Source: Molanna angustata
Lineage: Eukaryota > Arthropoda > Insecta > Trichoptera > Molannidae
Direction: 5' to 3'
Length of the DNA: 64,000 nucleotides
Assembly: GCA_963576475.1 (NCBI GenBank)
Contig: OY754979.1
Span: forward strand, 29,839,578 to 29,903,577
Part shown: piece after piece, positions 1 through 12,360 of the stretch
Layout: each line of letters opens with the position of its first letter
How positions within the stretch are numbered: position 1 is the first letter of the stretch
Made by a program: the position numbers and the translations under genes
Notes under the pieces: generated by a model
The model's database searches: none
The model's input: the letters and a program-made list of their open reading frames with translations, nothing else
What the model was told of the DNA's origin: nothing

Positions 1-876
1 GGACAGCCAATAATTACCCAAAAAACTATTATAAAATTAAATGAACCGTAGTATACCCTAGGGTTGATACATAATCAAATCGTCTTAAAATCTACATCAG
101 TCTACATAAAAAACTTTTATTATATTTTTTATTTATATTATACAGTTTGAGGTAGTGATTGAAAAATTATCATTTTCAAATTTGAAAATGAAAAATCAAT
201 AGGTACATATATATTTATTTATCTTTTTTTTAAATAATATAAACAAATATAATGCACACTGGTGGGCTTATTGCCATTAGGCAGATTACAAAGTATGACA
301 AAATTATACATGTACATAAAAAAAAAATAAAAGAAAAAAAAAGAAAATATACATTAAACTAAGATAAATATTAAAAACAAAAACATAGCAAAAAAGATTT
401 GGGAAAGAATAAGGAGAGGAAATCGGCATCAGGTGTTTTGGGATAAATATTTCTTCTTTAGTTATATAGCAGTCCCTATGAAATAACTTAATATTGAAAT
501 GGTGTAAGATTTTCATCAAACTTTATCAAGCAAGTACCTATATAAGTATGATCATTTCCATATTCAAATAGTTTTTCTGTCTTCTGTAATTCAAAATATT
601 CTGTAGACTTAATGTAAGAATACAAAACTACCAAGGATGTTTATAGAAGGCTGCCTTAAATGGTATAAATATATTCAACCAAATTGATCAGTTCATATAA
701 TATTTATGATGATCAGAATAATACTGAAATATCTGTTCAAAATTAATTTGGTTTTTTATTTGATTTATTTTTTCCACTTTTTATGTTTTGCTTTGATCTA
801 AAAATAATACTTATTAGTGAAACTGATATAGAATCTAAAATCAATATCAGAACAAAGTAATTTTTTCTAATTTCAG
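1..876 (+). other. Intron or upstream flank of the unrecognised gene
   Basis: AT-rich DNA with no convincing coding exon. It ends in a good splice acceptor (polypyrimidine stretch ending TTTCAG at 871-876). A string GCACACTGGTGGGCT near 252-266 recurs at about 6777-6792, suggesting a degraded dispersed repeat. Confidence 0.6.
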
Positions 877-3669
877 TCAGAGAGACTACATTGGAAGGAG
901 ACTCAGAAGAATGTACCATCATAGAGAGGCCCCTCTATCGACCGCACATACAAAATAGTATCAGCGAACGTCAAACTCAGCCCAACACTATTCCCATAGA
1001 AGACAATAGAAATAATCATCCGCTGACTGGTCTTACATTTGAAATATCTCCACATTTTTCTAAGGATCCAATGAACAAAAATCCTCACATGTTTTCTTTT
1101 CAAAGCACAACAAATACTTCGTCAATTGGAAATCCCGGATCAACAATTGGTAATCAAAAAATAGAACAATCCTACACACCTCAATATGGATCTTATGTTT
1201 ATCCTGTACAAGGATTTCCCGGATATCAAACTTTGTATTCACCAGTTATAGCAGTTAACCAAATGACAAATCCTCAGGAAGGTAATTCTATATACATAAA
1301 TGTTGAGCAATCTAATAAACTATTAATAAATCAAAATGAACAAGATAAACCTCTTGAAGTGAATCAACACAAAGTAGGAATTAGAGAAAACGATATAAAC
1401 AAAGATATTGGAACATTTTCAACAAAGCAGGAAAAACTTTTAAAAACAACATCACTTGTGAATGATGATGTCAATATGACCAATCAGAATCCAACATTAA
1501 TTCAAACACAAAAAGAATTTGAGGACAGTTTAGGTAATAAAACAAAACCATTGAAAATTGACAAACAATCAGGACCTAGTGCTGAAACCAGTTTTACAAG
1601 ATTAAAAACTATATCACATTCTCAAATTATGGAAGATAAAAGCAATCAAAGTAGCGGAATGTTTAGCCTCAAAACAAGTATTCCAATAAGTAAGATTGAT
1701 ATTCGAAGCATACATTCCCACAATGATCTTACTTCAACTAGGAATAGTAAAACATTTTTAGGATTAGATAAAACTGAATATAAATCTAATGATACACAAA
1801 ATAATATAATTATAGGTAGAGAACAAATTAATCCAACGATGGAACAACAAAATAATATTAGCCAACAAACAAATACAAAAAATGACTTGAAGCAACATTT
1901 TTTTCACCAAAGTAATGCGGTAGTGCATCCGCATAATATCATCAAAATGCCGCCATCAAGTGAAGTCTCCGGGAACATGAGTCAGAGATCCCAATTCAAA
2001 CCACAAATAATAAGCGACATATTGTTTAAACCCATTGATTCCTTGCAAATATCTCAAGATAACTTGAAAGACTCTTTTTTAGGGGCAATACAGCATTCAA
2101 CAGTGGGAACAAACACGGCCACATTTAGTAGTAACACTTGTAAAAACTTAGAAAAACCTTGTTTGAGAAGTGACGTGATGAAACAACCCGATGTTGAATG
2201 CATTAATAATATCACTAGTACATCCCAAGATAGTTCCAATAAAGATATCAAAAAGAAATTTGTGTTCATACCTTCGACACATATTGCCAACAAATTATTA
2301 CTGTCTATATCTTCTAAGACGTCAAACAATAATCCAATTTTGGTTACAAAGAGTACGCAAGAGGAAGGAATTTGCAGCAGTAGAATTATGACCCAAGGAG
2401 TATCAAACAATCAAATTGGAAAGGAAATGTTGCATATAACAGATTCTATTCAAGACACAAACAGCAAAGTTGTAGCTTTGAAAAGATTACATCAAGAAAA
2501 CTATGACGAAAATGACTTTGAAAATTTAATAACAGAAAATCAAATATACGGCAACAAAATAGTTATAAAAGAAAAGACCCACCCAATTGTTTCACAAAAC
2601 TCTATGACTACTTCTTCACCAAACAGGAATATGAAAAATGAAGTATCAGCAAATGAAATAGCCAGTAAAGCTAGTATTGTAGTACAACCTAATTTTTTAT
2701 ATGTAAGTAATGTAAAGTTGCAACCCAACAGTTCAAATTTTATGGTTTTGAATAATAACAACTCCAATCAACAAAATTCTGTTGACGATCATACAACAAT
2801 AGTCAATAATGTTGAATTAAACAATGGAAGTGGCAAAATGGAAACTGTTAACATAACACAGTCACAAAATAAAGTGATGTTTGGTACACAGACATTTCGT
2901 ACCGTAAATCCCATCACTCACACAGTTTCTTATGTCAAAACTAATAATGTTGCTGATGCAAATAAACAAGGGACAGTCTTGCAAACTTTACTGAGCAAAC
3001 CAAATGTTAAAATAGGAGAATCTAATCCAACTATGAAACCAGGACAGAGACTGATTGGACAGCTCGTGAACAACAAAATATTATATCAAGTGCCAATGAT
3101 AGTCGACAGAAATTCTACAAATAGGGCAGTAAATATTGTTAAGCCTGCATATTTAAATAGTGAATTAGCTATGCTTTTGACTAAATCAAGCAATGAGCAA
3201 ATTTTCGATAACAAGTGTAATATTATAGATTCAGAACATTCCATAATGACATCTAAGACTGATTCTTTAAAACAAACTCAGTTGAAAGATCAACCGATGC
3301 CCAAAAAATCCACAGAAGAAAACTTTTATTTCGCCGAATCGGATAATCAATTGAGTTCTTTGGATTTAGCGGAAAAGAGAAAAAGATTGAGGAACAAAAG
3401 AAAGCATCTAGCGAAACATATGCCAAATATCAACAAAAAGGTTGTAACATTTGAATCTGATGATCAGCTTGAGTCAAAAAAAGCTGAAAAATATTTAGGA
3501 ACTCATTATTATCTATCGGAGGAAGAAAGTGATTCACAGAGTGATAGTGATATTGAAACAAAAGTTAAGAGTATATTAAAAAAAGATATACCAGTATCAT
3601 TAGACACAGGAAAAGAAAAACTTGAATTTTTAAATATATTTGGATTGACAACGCAAGAGGAGAAAAATG
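877..3669 (+). CDS. Unrecognised gene, large exon (low-complexity N/S/T/Q-rich)
   Basis: An open frame of about 930 codons entered from the acceptor at 876. The apparent start at 891 is TTG and is preceded in frame by codons for R-E-T-T back to the acceptor, so it is internal. Asn, Ser, Thr, Gln and Ile dominate, with no recognisable fold. Near the end (about 3369-3420) lies a Lys/Arg cluster KRKRLRNKRKHLAKH, a likely nuclear localisation signal, followed at about 3520-3560 by an acidic run EEESDSQSDSDIE. The block KEKLEFLNIFGLTTQEEKN precedes a GGTAAGC-type donor. A protein segment of this length without stops, joined by matching phases, is clearly coding. Function unknown. Confidence 0.85.
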
Positions 3670-3749
3670 GTAAGCATATTATTTGGGTTACAGAAAAATT
3701 TCTACATGAAGTAACAAAATATTAATTAAAAAGTTTAATTTATTTTCAG

Positions 3750-4007
3750 AAAAAGACTTGGAGAAACTGGAAAGAAGTTTAAATACGGATTTAGTGACAA
3801 AAATAAATGTCGCTGTCAAAGGGGAAAAATTAAATGCACAACTAAACAATTTAGAATCTATAAAATATGGAGAACAACCATTTAGTTTACCAATTCCTAT
3901 TATTACAAACAATCCAATCAACAATGACAGTACAGAAAAAATCACAGATAAGATTGTTTTCTTCAACGAATTGAAACTAGGAATGGTTCCACACAGATAT
4001 AAAATTG
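3750..4007 (+). CDS. Unrecognised gene, second exon in window
   Basis: Acceptor TATTTTCAG ends at 3749 and donor G|GTAAGTT follows 4007. The exon enters and leaves in phase 1 and restores the reading frame: ...EEKN-E-KDLEKLERSLN... ending ...GMVPHRYKI. It is charged and mixed helical in composition, unlike the preceding low-complexity exon. The 80-bp intron before it is the shortest seen here. Confidence 0.85.
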
Positions 4008-4077
4008 GTAAGTTGAATCAAATCCACCACACGTAAATTTTTGTTTATGCGTACAATTTATTGTTAGGGTTTGTTAG

Positions 4078-4250
4078 CCTTCGTGGTTCAGTTGGTTAGG
4101 TATCTGACTGCTGATCCAAAGGTCCCGGGTTCGATTCCCGGTGGAGACACAATTTTTAATTTTTCAGTCTGGATCTGTGAGACGATAAATATTGTAAGTC
4201 TCCAGAATGTGGCAACTATATTTGGGTGCATGATAAATTAATATTTGACA
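4078..4250 (+). mobile_element. tRNA-derived SINE, family 1, copy A
   Basis: The head reads like a tRNA: an A box TGGTTCAGTTGG and a B box GGTTCGATTCC at the usual spacing, with the anticodon arm diverged. The body contains GTCTGGATCTGTGAGACGAT and CTCCAGAATGTGGCAACT. The same body and head recur reversed near 38.4, 42.1 and 49.1 kb. It lies in an intron of the unrecognised gene. The absence of a clean cloverleaf and the shared non-tRNA body make it a SINE, not a tRNA gene. Confidence 0.85.
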
Positions 4251-4329
4251 TAGCACCTGTTACTTGCCCGAAAAGTAATGTAAAATAAAAAATAAAATAA
4301 GTGTGTATGGACAAGTTCTGAATGTCCAG

Positions 4330-5338
4330 TGCCCCGTTCCACCATCGTACTTTTCAACTTTGCGCTTTGCACTTTGCATTTCGTCGGCTTGTTTTCGTTC
4401 CACCATTACATTTTTTCGCAAGGTAAAAGTTGCAATTTGCAAAGCGAAAACTAGACGCCTATTGCAAAGCAAATAAGCCGTTCTGTTCCACCATCGCTAC
4501 TTTTCATAAAAAACTTTGCAAACCTTGCGAATGAATTGAAAAGAATATTTTGACATTTCAAATTTGCCATTCGTCGAGTTGTGAAAGTAGAAGTTGTTTG
4601 TTTAGAATTTTTGAGTAAATTTATTATAAAATTTTGCATAAATTATTGTTAAAAAGGGATGAGGAAGACGGGGTTGTAAGAAATTATAGAGAAAGGATAA
4701 ATTTCGAAAATATTTTATCCACGCAGTTCCTCGAATATTTTTGCATAAATAGCACTCAGTGTGAATATGTCTTGATTAAGTACACTATTTATTCTGATTA
4801 TTTTTTAGGTAATTTAAACTATGTTTATGTGATTATTATGTCCGCTTTTTCTTAGTTTATATGATTATTTCACTACTCATTTACACATATTTTAAGGTAC
4901 AGAACAGCACTAAGAGAAGCAAATGATTGTCTCCTCAACAGCAAATAATTCAGTGAAGCACCTGTTGTTTCACTGTATTAGTGATAGTGTCACTAATTAC
5001 TCCAAAAATAACTCCTTTCTTTTCATTAATTATCTCCAGCACGGCTATTTTTTTCTTAATATTGTCTTTCCGGCTCATTTTCTAACAACAACGAAATCAC
5101 AGAACAGACAAGAACGAACGGTGTCAAATGATCGTGTACGCTATGCGCGAAACACTCGGTACTACTAAGTTATCACTAGGTGTCGCTAGCGTCAATTGAA
5201 AAGACTTTGTAAATGTTTGGCGACGCCGCAAAGTGACCATTTTTTTTTCGTGGAACGCGAACGCTTTGCACTTTGCGAAATTCTCAAATCGCAAAGCGAA
5301 GAGTGAAAAGTTGAAAAGTACAATGGTGGAACGGGGCA
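4330..5338. mobile_element. Harbinger-like DNA transposon remnant, about 1 kb
   Basis: The ends are inverted copies: left TGCCCCGTTCCACCAT with CGTACTTTTCAACTTT, right the reverse complement with small changes. The element is flanked on both sides by CAG (4327-4329 and 5339-5341), compatible with a 3-bp target duplication. Subterminal DNA rich in TTTGCAAAGCG-like motifs is also inverted. Between 4650 and 4810 a + strand frame gives a stretch including YRERINFENILSTQFLEYF, which resembles the N-terminal part of Harbinger-type transposases. That assignment, and hence the superfamily, is inference. The element looks inactive and sits in an intron. Confidence 0.6.
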
Positions 5339-5469
5339 CAGATCCCATTATGTTGATATAAGTTTAATTAAAGGAATGTTGTTTAAATTAGAAAAACCAA
5401 GACGATCCCTAGCAGATTGTATATAAAAAATCCATGTATATTATAAATTTAAAAATATATACTTGAATC

Positions 5470-5705
5470 TTAGATTATATATGATACAGATACCTTGTCA
5501 GCGCAATGAAAGTATGACAACAAAAACTAAGAACAATGTTCTGAGTTTTACTTGCCCGGCCGTATACGTACACCTACCGATACGCACACCTACATAACAC
5601 GTCCACCTACCGATCTACCGCCTCACACACACATGTAAAAAAAATTTGTTATACATTTGAATTCGAAATTTGTACTACACGCGGCTTCTGTACCTTATAA
5701 TTCTA
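5470..5705 (+). repeat. Dispersed repeat, left member of an inverted pair
   Basis: Contains TATATATGATACAGATACCTTG, AAAACTAAGAACAATGTTCTG, CACCTACCGATACGCACACC and CCGCCTCACACACACATG in order. The same blocks occur reverse-complemented at 9646-9890. It lies in the intron before the third exon of the unrecognised gene. Confidence 0.75.
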
Positions 5706-5776
5706 TGATCTGAATATATATTGAACTCCAAAAAACTAATTATATTCTAAATTGTATTCAATACTATTTTTTCCAG

Positions 5777-6568
5777 AACATGAAGTGATGTGGCAGAGAG
5801 TTATCAAGGACCGTAAGGAACGTCACGGTCCGACACCGTTAACAGATTACTTAGAAAACACTTTCAAAGCGCAGAACATTAAGTGTAGTGTACAACAAAA
5901 AGCATCCAAGCTAGATATACATACAAGGGATCAATTAGAAACATTGACAAAGATCAAACAATCAATGACAGAAAATAATAACCTAATAAAACAGAAATTA
6001 GACAATATATACAATGCTAAAGACAACACAGAAAATTCAAGTGAAATCCCAACACTAGCAGAAAAGAATTTCAGCCAAATAAAGAAGCTGTCGACAATGG
6101 CCAACAAGAGTCTTGATATTTTGAGAATAAATCATAATTCCACAAAAGAGATTTGTGTTGTTGACAGAATGCCAATACAAATTCACAAACAGACAAATTT
6201 AACACAGATGAATCCGACAATTGCAAATATGCCTCAGCATCAGGTTTATTACGACTATGTGCCTCCGTTGAATATACCAAACGTGCCAAAGGTAGTGTCT
6301 TTAAAGTCCACGCAGGATTCAAACATAATAGACATTTCTCCGGCAACTTCCATGGATGAACCAAGAAACAGCGCAGCTGGGATCAACATGGATGAAATAT
6401 ATGAGAAGTCAAATGATGAATGTACAAAGATAACAGGAATACAATATGATGAGAATGCTCAACAAGGATTTGTACCAAATTATCAGATGCAGCAGAGACA
6501 GACACCAACAGTAATACCATGGCCAGGAATTGAAGCAATAATTGAATCATATAGAAAATTTATGGATG
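5777..6568 (+). CDS. Unrecognised gene, third exon in window
   Basis: Acceptor TTTTTTCCAG ends at 5776 and donor G|GTAAAT follows 6568. It is phase 1 on both sides. The first part, EHEVMWQRVIKDRKERHG followed by TPLTDYLENTF, looks like a folded or conserved block. The remainder is again N/S/T/Q/I-rich and disordered, ending EAIIESYRKFMD. I cannot name the family. Confidence 0.85.
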
Positions 6569-7683
6569 GTAAATATATTGGTTATTCTATTTAATTTAAA
6601 TGAAACTAAATTTTGATTACAAAACATGAATACTTTCTGAATTAAACATAAAAGAAACAATAACTCAAGTTTAGTTTGTTGATGTAAAAAACTTGACTAT
6701 ATTGAATTTTGAATTGAATATAATATTTATTTATTTGCATTCATGTAGGTACATAATATAAACAATTACCTATATTGCACACTGGTGGGCTCGTTGCCAA
6801 TATTATAATTAGAATGTAAACGATTTTATGAACATTCTTTTAAATACAAAAACTACCTACTCTCTATTTCTCCTAAGAATGACCAGGCATTTGCGCATGT
6901 CTCTGCCCATTAGGTGTACTTATCACCGCTTTACAACCATTTCTACCCAACCTTCAAGCAACGACGTAAATAAATGGGTTAAAAAGAACCCAAGTCAATA
7001 TTGTGAAGTATTTTCATTTTTAAACAATAAAGACAAAAACTTGATTTCATTCTAATTTAATAAATATTTGGTACCTATATAAAAACAAATAATGACATAA
7101 AGAAGGAAAACAATTTAATTTATTTTAAATGTCATAAAATTATTATGTGAAAGAAAATAATGACAACAAACAAAGAAAAGAATTTATTTTTATGCTATAA
7201 AAATATTATCTGAAAGCAAAATAATACAAAAATAAGTATAAAAAGTTGAATATTTTACCTGTCCATTTTTATTTCTCTTAACTGGTGAAAGTGATGAACT
7301 GGGGTAATATTTTACATGTTGCTATTAAACTGTTAATAACTACACTGGGGATGTCGACTGACTTAACTAATACCTGTGATTAGTCGACCGTTTATTGTGG
7401 TGGGCGGTACCTGCACAAAGGGGGTCTAAAACGGTTGTTAGTTGGTCATTCATAGCAGGAATTCAGAATAGCATGTTTTATGGCAACAATAAACACTACC
7501 TTGCATCCGTGCAAGGGTCAAGAACTAATAGCAAAAAGTATTTTAATGTAATTTAAAATTTGGTAGGTAAATGAATTTATTTTAATATGCTTGCATATAA
7601 GCACTGTCAGTCACGTGAAAACTGTCACATCCATATATTGACTTTTCTTTTCTATTGATAAACAACATGTTAACTAAGCCCCC

Positions 7684-7990
7684 AATATGTCCTACTCTGA
7701 TTCGTTTCAGAGTACAAAAACGTCTGTAACCAACGGGCGACCGTGGATAAAAGGAATTCTTCCGCGCGGTGTGACGTAATGAGTCCCGTATAAATGCAGT
7801 CAACTTTTTGACATTTCTCATATACTTAAATTCAGAAGAATAAATTTTAGTATATGAGAAAAGTCAAAAAGTTGACTGCATTTATAGGGGACTCATTACA
7901 TCACACCGCGTGAATAAAATTCCTTTATCCACGGTCGCCCGTTGATTTAGACGTTATCGTACTCTGAAACGAATCAGAATAGAACATATT
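7684..7990. mobile_element. Foldback MITE, about 307 bp, family A
   Basis: Two arms of about 140 bp are near-perfect reverse complements around a short centre near 7835. Outer ends read AATATGTCCTACTCTGATTC on the left and its inverse, with two changes, on the right. Shared internal blocks include CCAACGGGCGACCGTGGATAA and GTGTGACGTAATGAGTCC. A decayed second copy is at 40186-40515. It lies in the last intron of the unrecognised gene. Confidence 0.85.
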
Positions 7991-8172
7991 ATGTACTTAA
8001 CTGAAAGAATGAAATTGAAAGATAGATAATGTTCATATGTCATTTTCCAAATACGGAACTTTTTCAACAATCAATTTTTTTATTATTAGATTAGGCAACC
8101 CAGTCTTTGAAGGGTGATTTGTGATTCAACAATCAATAAAATAATCTTTTCTTTCTTATTGTTTCGTTACAG

Positions 8173-8381
8173 AAAACGAAGGCGAGAGGGCAAAACTAAT
8201 GGAGGAGAATGAAACTCTTCGAAGGGAAGTTATGACAAAGGAGAATGAGGCTGGAAGACTCGGTGGACAATTGAGGATACTATTGACAGAGCAACAGATA
8301 TGCGAAGATCAACGTAAATCATTACAACGATCAATAGATGTCATCAACAATTGTATTAGACAAATTGTTGCCATGAAGTGA
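8173..8381 (+). CDS. Unrecognised gene, last exon: C-terminal coiled coil
   Basis: Acceptor TTTCGTTACAG ends at 8172 and the frame closes with TGA at 8379-8381. The exon encodes a single long amphipathic helix (ENEGERAKLMEENETLRREV and on), with Leu/Ile/Met at heptad spacing, ending INNCIRQIVAMK. This is a likely leucine-zipper dimerisation segment and the only clearly structured region of the protein in this window. Confidence 0.85.
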
Positions 8382-8660
8382 AGGATGTGTGTTGAAGAAT
8401 TGTATTTCCAATGAATCAAAAAAGTTTATTGAAAAGATTTAATTTTATTTTGAAAGGTACAGCAAAATATAATATCAATATATAGATTTTAAAGAAATGT
8501 TGATTTATGATGTTGAAAATTCTATTTCGATATACAAAATAAATGATTGTTAAAAATATATGTGAGGCTACTAAGGAAAATTATAAGATTTATCACTTGA
8601 AGAGACAGAGAAGTAAATTGAGAACATTATTCATGTATAAAATGTAAATAAAATGATTTG
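8382..8660 (+). promoter_or_regulatory. 3' UTR and polyadenylation signals of the unrecognised gene
   Basis: AATAAA occurs at 8538-8543 and again at 8647-8652 in AT-rich DNA after the stop codon. Either could serve; the actual cleavage site cannot be read from sequence. Confidence 0.5.
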
Positions 8661-9645
8661 GTTAAAGCTGTCTATTAAATAGTAAATTTTTGAAAATTGT
8701 AATAATTAGCGACACACACATAAATTAATTTTTATAAGTATAGTGTTGCCAGCGATTTGACATATTGCATACCTACTTAAAAATATAATATCAAAGCAAT
8801 ATACATTGCCAAATAAAACTGTAGATAAAATAGAATTAGTAAAAAATAGAAATTTTTAAAAAAGACATGTAAAAAGATAAAAATAAATAATTAAATACTG
8901 ACACATTAAGGACTCAGTACTAAGGATTTAATTACTTATATTTTCATATTAAATAAAAAGTTCATGCTTTCATTAAATTAATAAATTTTTAGTAGTTTGA
9001 AAAGACTTAAATACACAAAACACCAAAAAATGGTTTTGATTATTCAATTCTTGGATTACATAACACCAAATTTGTGATTTTTTAAATCTACGATCACTGA
9101 TAGCTAAGTATAATGTTATTTAATTTGTTGATAATGTTAAAACTCACAATATTATTTGAAATTTAGAAAAATCATTACAGTTATTGAAATAATAGTACAA
9201 AAAGTTGGAAGTATGTTTATCATAAATATTGTGTTTTTTTATGACAATGATTTTTTTTTGAAAAATTAGAATTTTTTTTTTTTATTTTCAATTTACAAAT
9301 GACACCAGTATTTTAGAAAATTTCAGGCTTTTCTTTTCAACAAGTTGGAAAACATTCAAACATATATTTTTCTTCTTTAATGCCTTGTTATTTCAGCAAC
9401 ACGGTACCCCATTTGATATTAAATAAACCAACATCTCCTATATTATTGTGCCTAAAATAGGTAAACTTATTTTTAGGCAGATAGGGCAGTTTCACAACTT
9501 AGATTTGACTTGCTGGTGGCCAATAACCAATAATTGCTATTGAAGGTATCACAAACACAAACATCATTTGTTAATTTTATAGATAAAAGCAATTACTGTC
9601 ATTTCTGACAGCTAAAAAGAATATTTTGAAATTTTAAGGGTTAAT

Positions 9646-9890
9646 CCATAGAATTATACAAATTTCAAATTCAAATCTATGACAAGTTTTTTTTACATGT
9701 GTGTGTGTGAGGCGGTAGTGTAGATCGGTAGGTGGACGTAATGTATTATGTAGGTGTGCGTATCGGTAGGTGTATATATATGGCCGGGCGAGTGAAACTC
9801 AGAACATTGTTCTTAGTTTTTGTTGTCATACTTTCATTGCGCTAACAAGGTATATGTATCATATATAATCTAAGGGTTATTCAATATTAT
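9646..9890 (-). repeat. Dispersed repeat, right member of an inverted pair
   Basis: Reverse-complement counterpart of 5470-5705, sharing the blocks ATTGCGCTAACAAGG (changed by one base), TGTTGTCATACTTTCATTGC, GTAGGTGTGCGTATCGGTAG and TGTGTGTGTGAGGCGG. Copies differ by point changes and short indels. Confidence 0.75.
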
Positions 9891-10621
9891 CGAGCATATA
9901 TAGCATTTGAATTTTATATGAAAGTAGTTGATACTTATGATAAAATTATAAAATAGTTGTAAGTTTGATGTATGTAAAAATACTTAGTTGGTAGTTCCAA
10001 AAGCACCAAATAAAGTCTTCGATACTCAAATTGTAAATATATAAGATAAGTTTACGATACAAATTTGTAAAATAAAAGAATAGATTGTCACGACGAAATT
10101 ATAGTACGACATATCACCCCAATTTATGATAGTATATTATCACAATTTAGATTAATAAAATATTATGAAATGCATTATAGTTAGTATTGTATTGTGGAAA
10201 CTATGATTTGCGACTGACATATGCATTTTTAATTTTAAAATCATGTAGGTACTTGTAAATAAATTCAACTGTGATACATACCAAATTTAATATAATTAAT
10301 AGGTATGATTATTGTTTTTCATTTGAAAAGTTATGTATATTATGTATTGACACAGCCATCTTTTACAAGTCATGAATACAGATGTGCATCTCATGTGTGC
10401 AACGTTGTATAGTCTTCACCAAGTGTCGTAAGTCAGTCAGTCTATCAAGCCAATGTGACATTGTTTGGAATCATATAACAGAATAGCTAGAATTTTTAAC
10501 TTCATGGCTTGTAATAACAAGGATACCTATGAATTCATTGTATGAGTTCCTTGAAATTTATTATTTTAATATGTTTGATGTAAATTATGTAGGTTTGAAT
10601 TTCACTAAGAAGAAAACATTT

Positions 10622-10806
10622 GGGGGGCAAGTCTGGTCAACAGGCGGATTCAAAACCATCCACGTTTACCCATATCGTGGATATAATTTGTCTTATGGAG
10701 TTCTATAACATCTTAAAATATGATAGAACTTCATAAGATGATTGTATCCATGATATGGGTAAACATGGATGGTTTTGATACAGCCTGTTGACCAGACTTT
10801 CCCCCC
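10622..10806. mobile_element. Foldback MITE, family B, copy 1
   Basis: Ends are inverted: GGGGGGCAAGTCTGGTCAAC on the left and GTTGACCAGACTTTCCCCCC on the right. Inner inverted blocks include AAACCATCCA...GTTTACCCATATC and TATGGAGTTCTAT. Related copies lie at 40201-40341 and 62687-63120. Confidence 0.85.
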
Positions 10807-12360
10807 TGAATTCTACTTTAAGAGTTACTTTTCATTATATATATTTATAATGAATTCAAAACATTCCTAGATTTCATTCATTTCCAGTTCAGATAAAGTT
10901 CTTCCATGATATCTAGATCGTAAATCCGAAAAAAATATGTTTTTTATTTTTCTTGAAAACCATTGAAATCTTGATAGGTAAATTTTATGTTATAATCCAA
11001 TGAAACAAGTGTGGGTAATTTATTTTTTGAAGTATTAACAAATCGTCAATGGAATTATTACAAAATTTGACTTTGAACATAAAATAATAATAGGTATATA
11101 AATTTCAATTAAATAATAACTGCATTTAATCAATATCAATGACTTTGTTTTAATTTTTAGTTGCATAACCATATATAAATGTAATGGAAATTGAGATTAT
11201 AAAATATAGAAATTATTTTGAGGCAGTCAACATTTAAATTTGATTTGGATGATTTTTACCATAGATGAATTTGTTTCCCTGGTATTTTTTGAATTCAATA
11301 AAATAGAATAAATAATGTGATAGCATTGAATTTTCATAATTATTTATGAAACTGCAACATGTAATTATTATGTCAAGCAACGAGATAATACAGACCTATT
11401 TAAATATGTGTATGATTCTAAATACTTACTTGTACTTTTTTAAGTATCAAAATTGTGGTCAATATTTTCCAACAGTTTTGTGAACACATATTTCAGAAGA
11501 TTCACTAATATACATATATACCATAAGCTTCTTATTTTTATCAGGCAAAACCATTCAATCTTGGTTTTTACTTTAGACATTTTGTTTTAGACACAATACT
11601 TTGTACTGTTACATAATTTACTTAGTTTCAACAGGGCTATACCATTATTTACTACTCATTAGTAGTAAAAATCCTTTTTAATTCTGGTTAAAGCCATCAT
11701 TTCCTAAACAAGAAATTTGTTTTGACGAGTTTGCTTAACATTGTCCGATGATATTGGTTTAACAATAGCCACCTAGAGAAACAATATCAGAGAATATTTC
11801 TTAAGATGAAATGTGTAGTGCGTATGTATGTACGTGTTTAGTGCAATATTTTATACAAAATGTATGATGTGATAGATACGCAATGATGTACTTGAAGTAA
11901 TTCATATTTTGTTATTTCATATGAGTCTCTGAATTTAGAGTAAATAATAAATTATTATACAACTATGAATATTGACTTTTATTATTTATTACCTACATTT
12001 TGTCTTTTTTGTAATACTAAATATTGTGGCAGAAGAGTAGTAGTGCTGGTCTAGTGATCCAATGATATTGCCTCGACCTACAGCATAAGAATTTACTTAT
12101 TTTAGATGATGTATTAGGATGTCATAATATATTAACGACATACTTTTTTCTATTTAAAAAAACAAAGTAAATCAATTTGAGAAATATCAGCAAAAAATTA
12201 AATTTTAAGCAATATAAAAATGAGAATTTATGATTCAATATTTTGATCTCTTTAACTTGTAAAATATTCATAGATGGAATGTTTTTCTTAAAATCTTGTA
12301 GATCCTGAACTTTTATTTAGAATGGCAGTGTTCTAAATCTAAAAAGTCAAAGATTACATA

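Larger units (their letters stand above)
877..8381 (+). other. Unrecognised gene, 3' four exons (gene span)
   Basis: Four exons join in frame: 877-3669, 3750-4007, 5777-6568 and 8173-8381. Every intron, including the one entering the window, interrupts a codon after its first base. The joined frame gives 1349 residues and starts with a split codon, so the N-terminus is encoded upstream of the window. Most of the protein is disordered, N/S/T/Q-rich sequence. The parts with structure are a basic then acidic stretch at the end of the first exon, a short block around EHEVMWQRVIKDRKERHG, and a leucine-rich coiled coil at the C-terminus. This suggests a nuclear scaffold or transcription-related protein, but I do not recognise the family. 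The gene ends facing shot. Confidence 0.8.

Noticed and set aside
891..893. Translation start at the first TTG of the large open frame
   Set aside because: The codon is TTG, the frame continues upstream to a strong splice acceptor, and a split codon begins the exon.
4078..4150. tRNA gene
   Set aside because: A and B boxes are present but the anticodon arm does not pair and the same head is attached to the same non-tRNA body at other loci, so it is a SINE.
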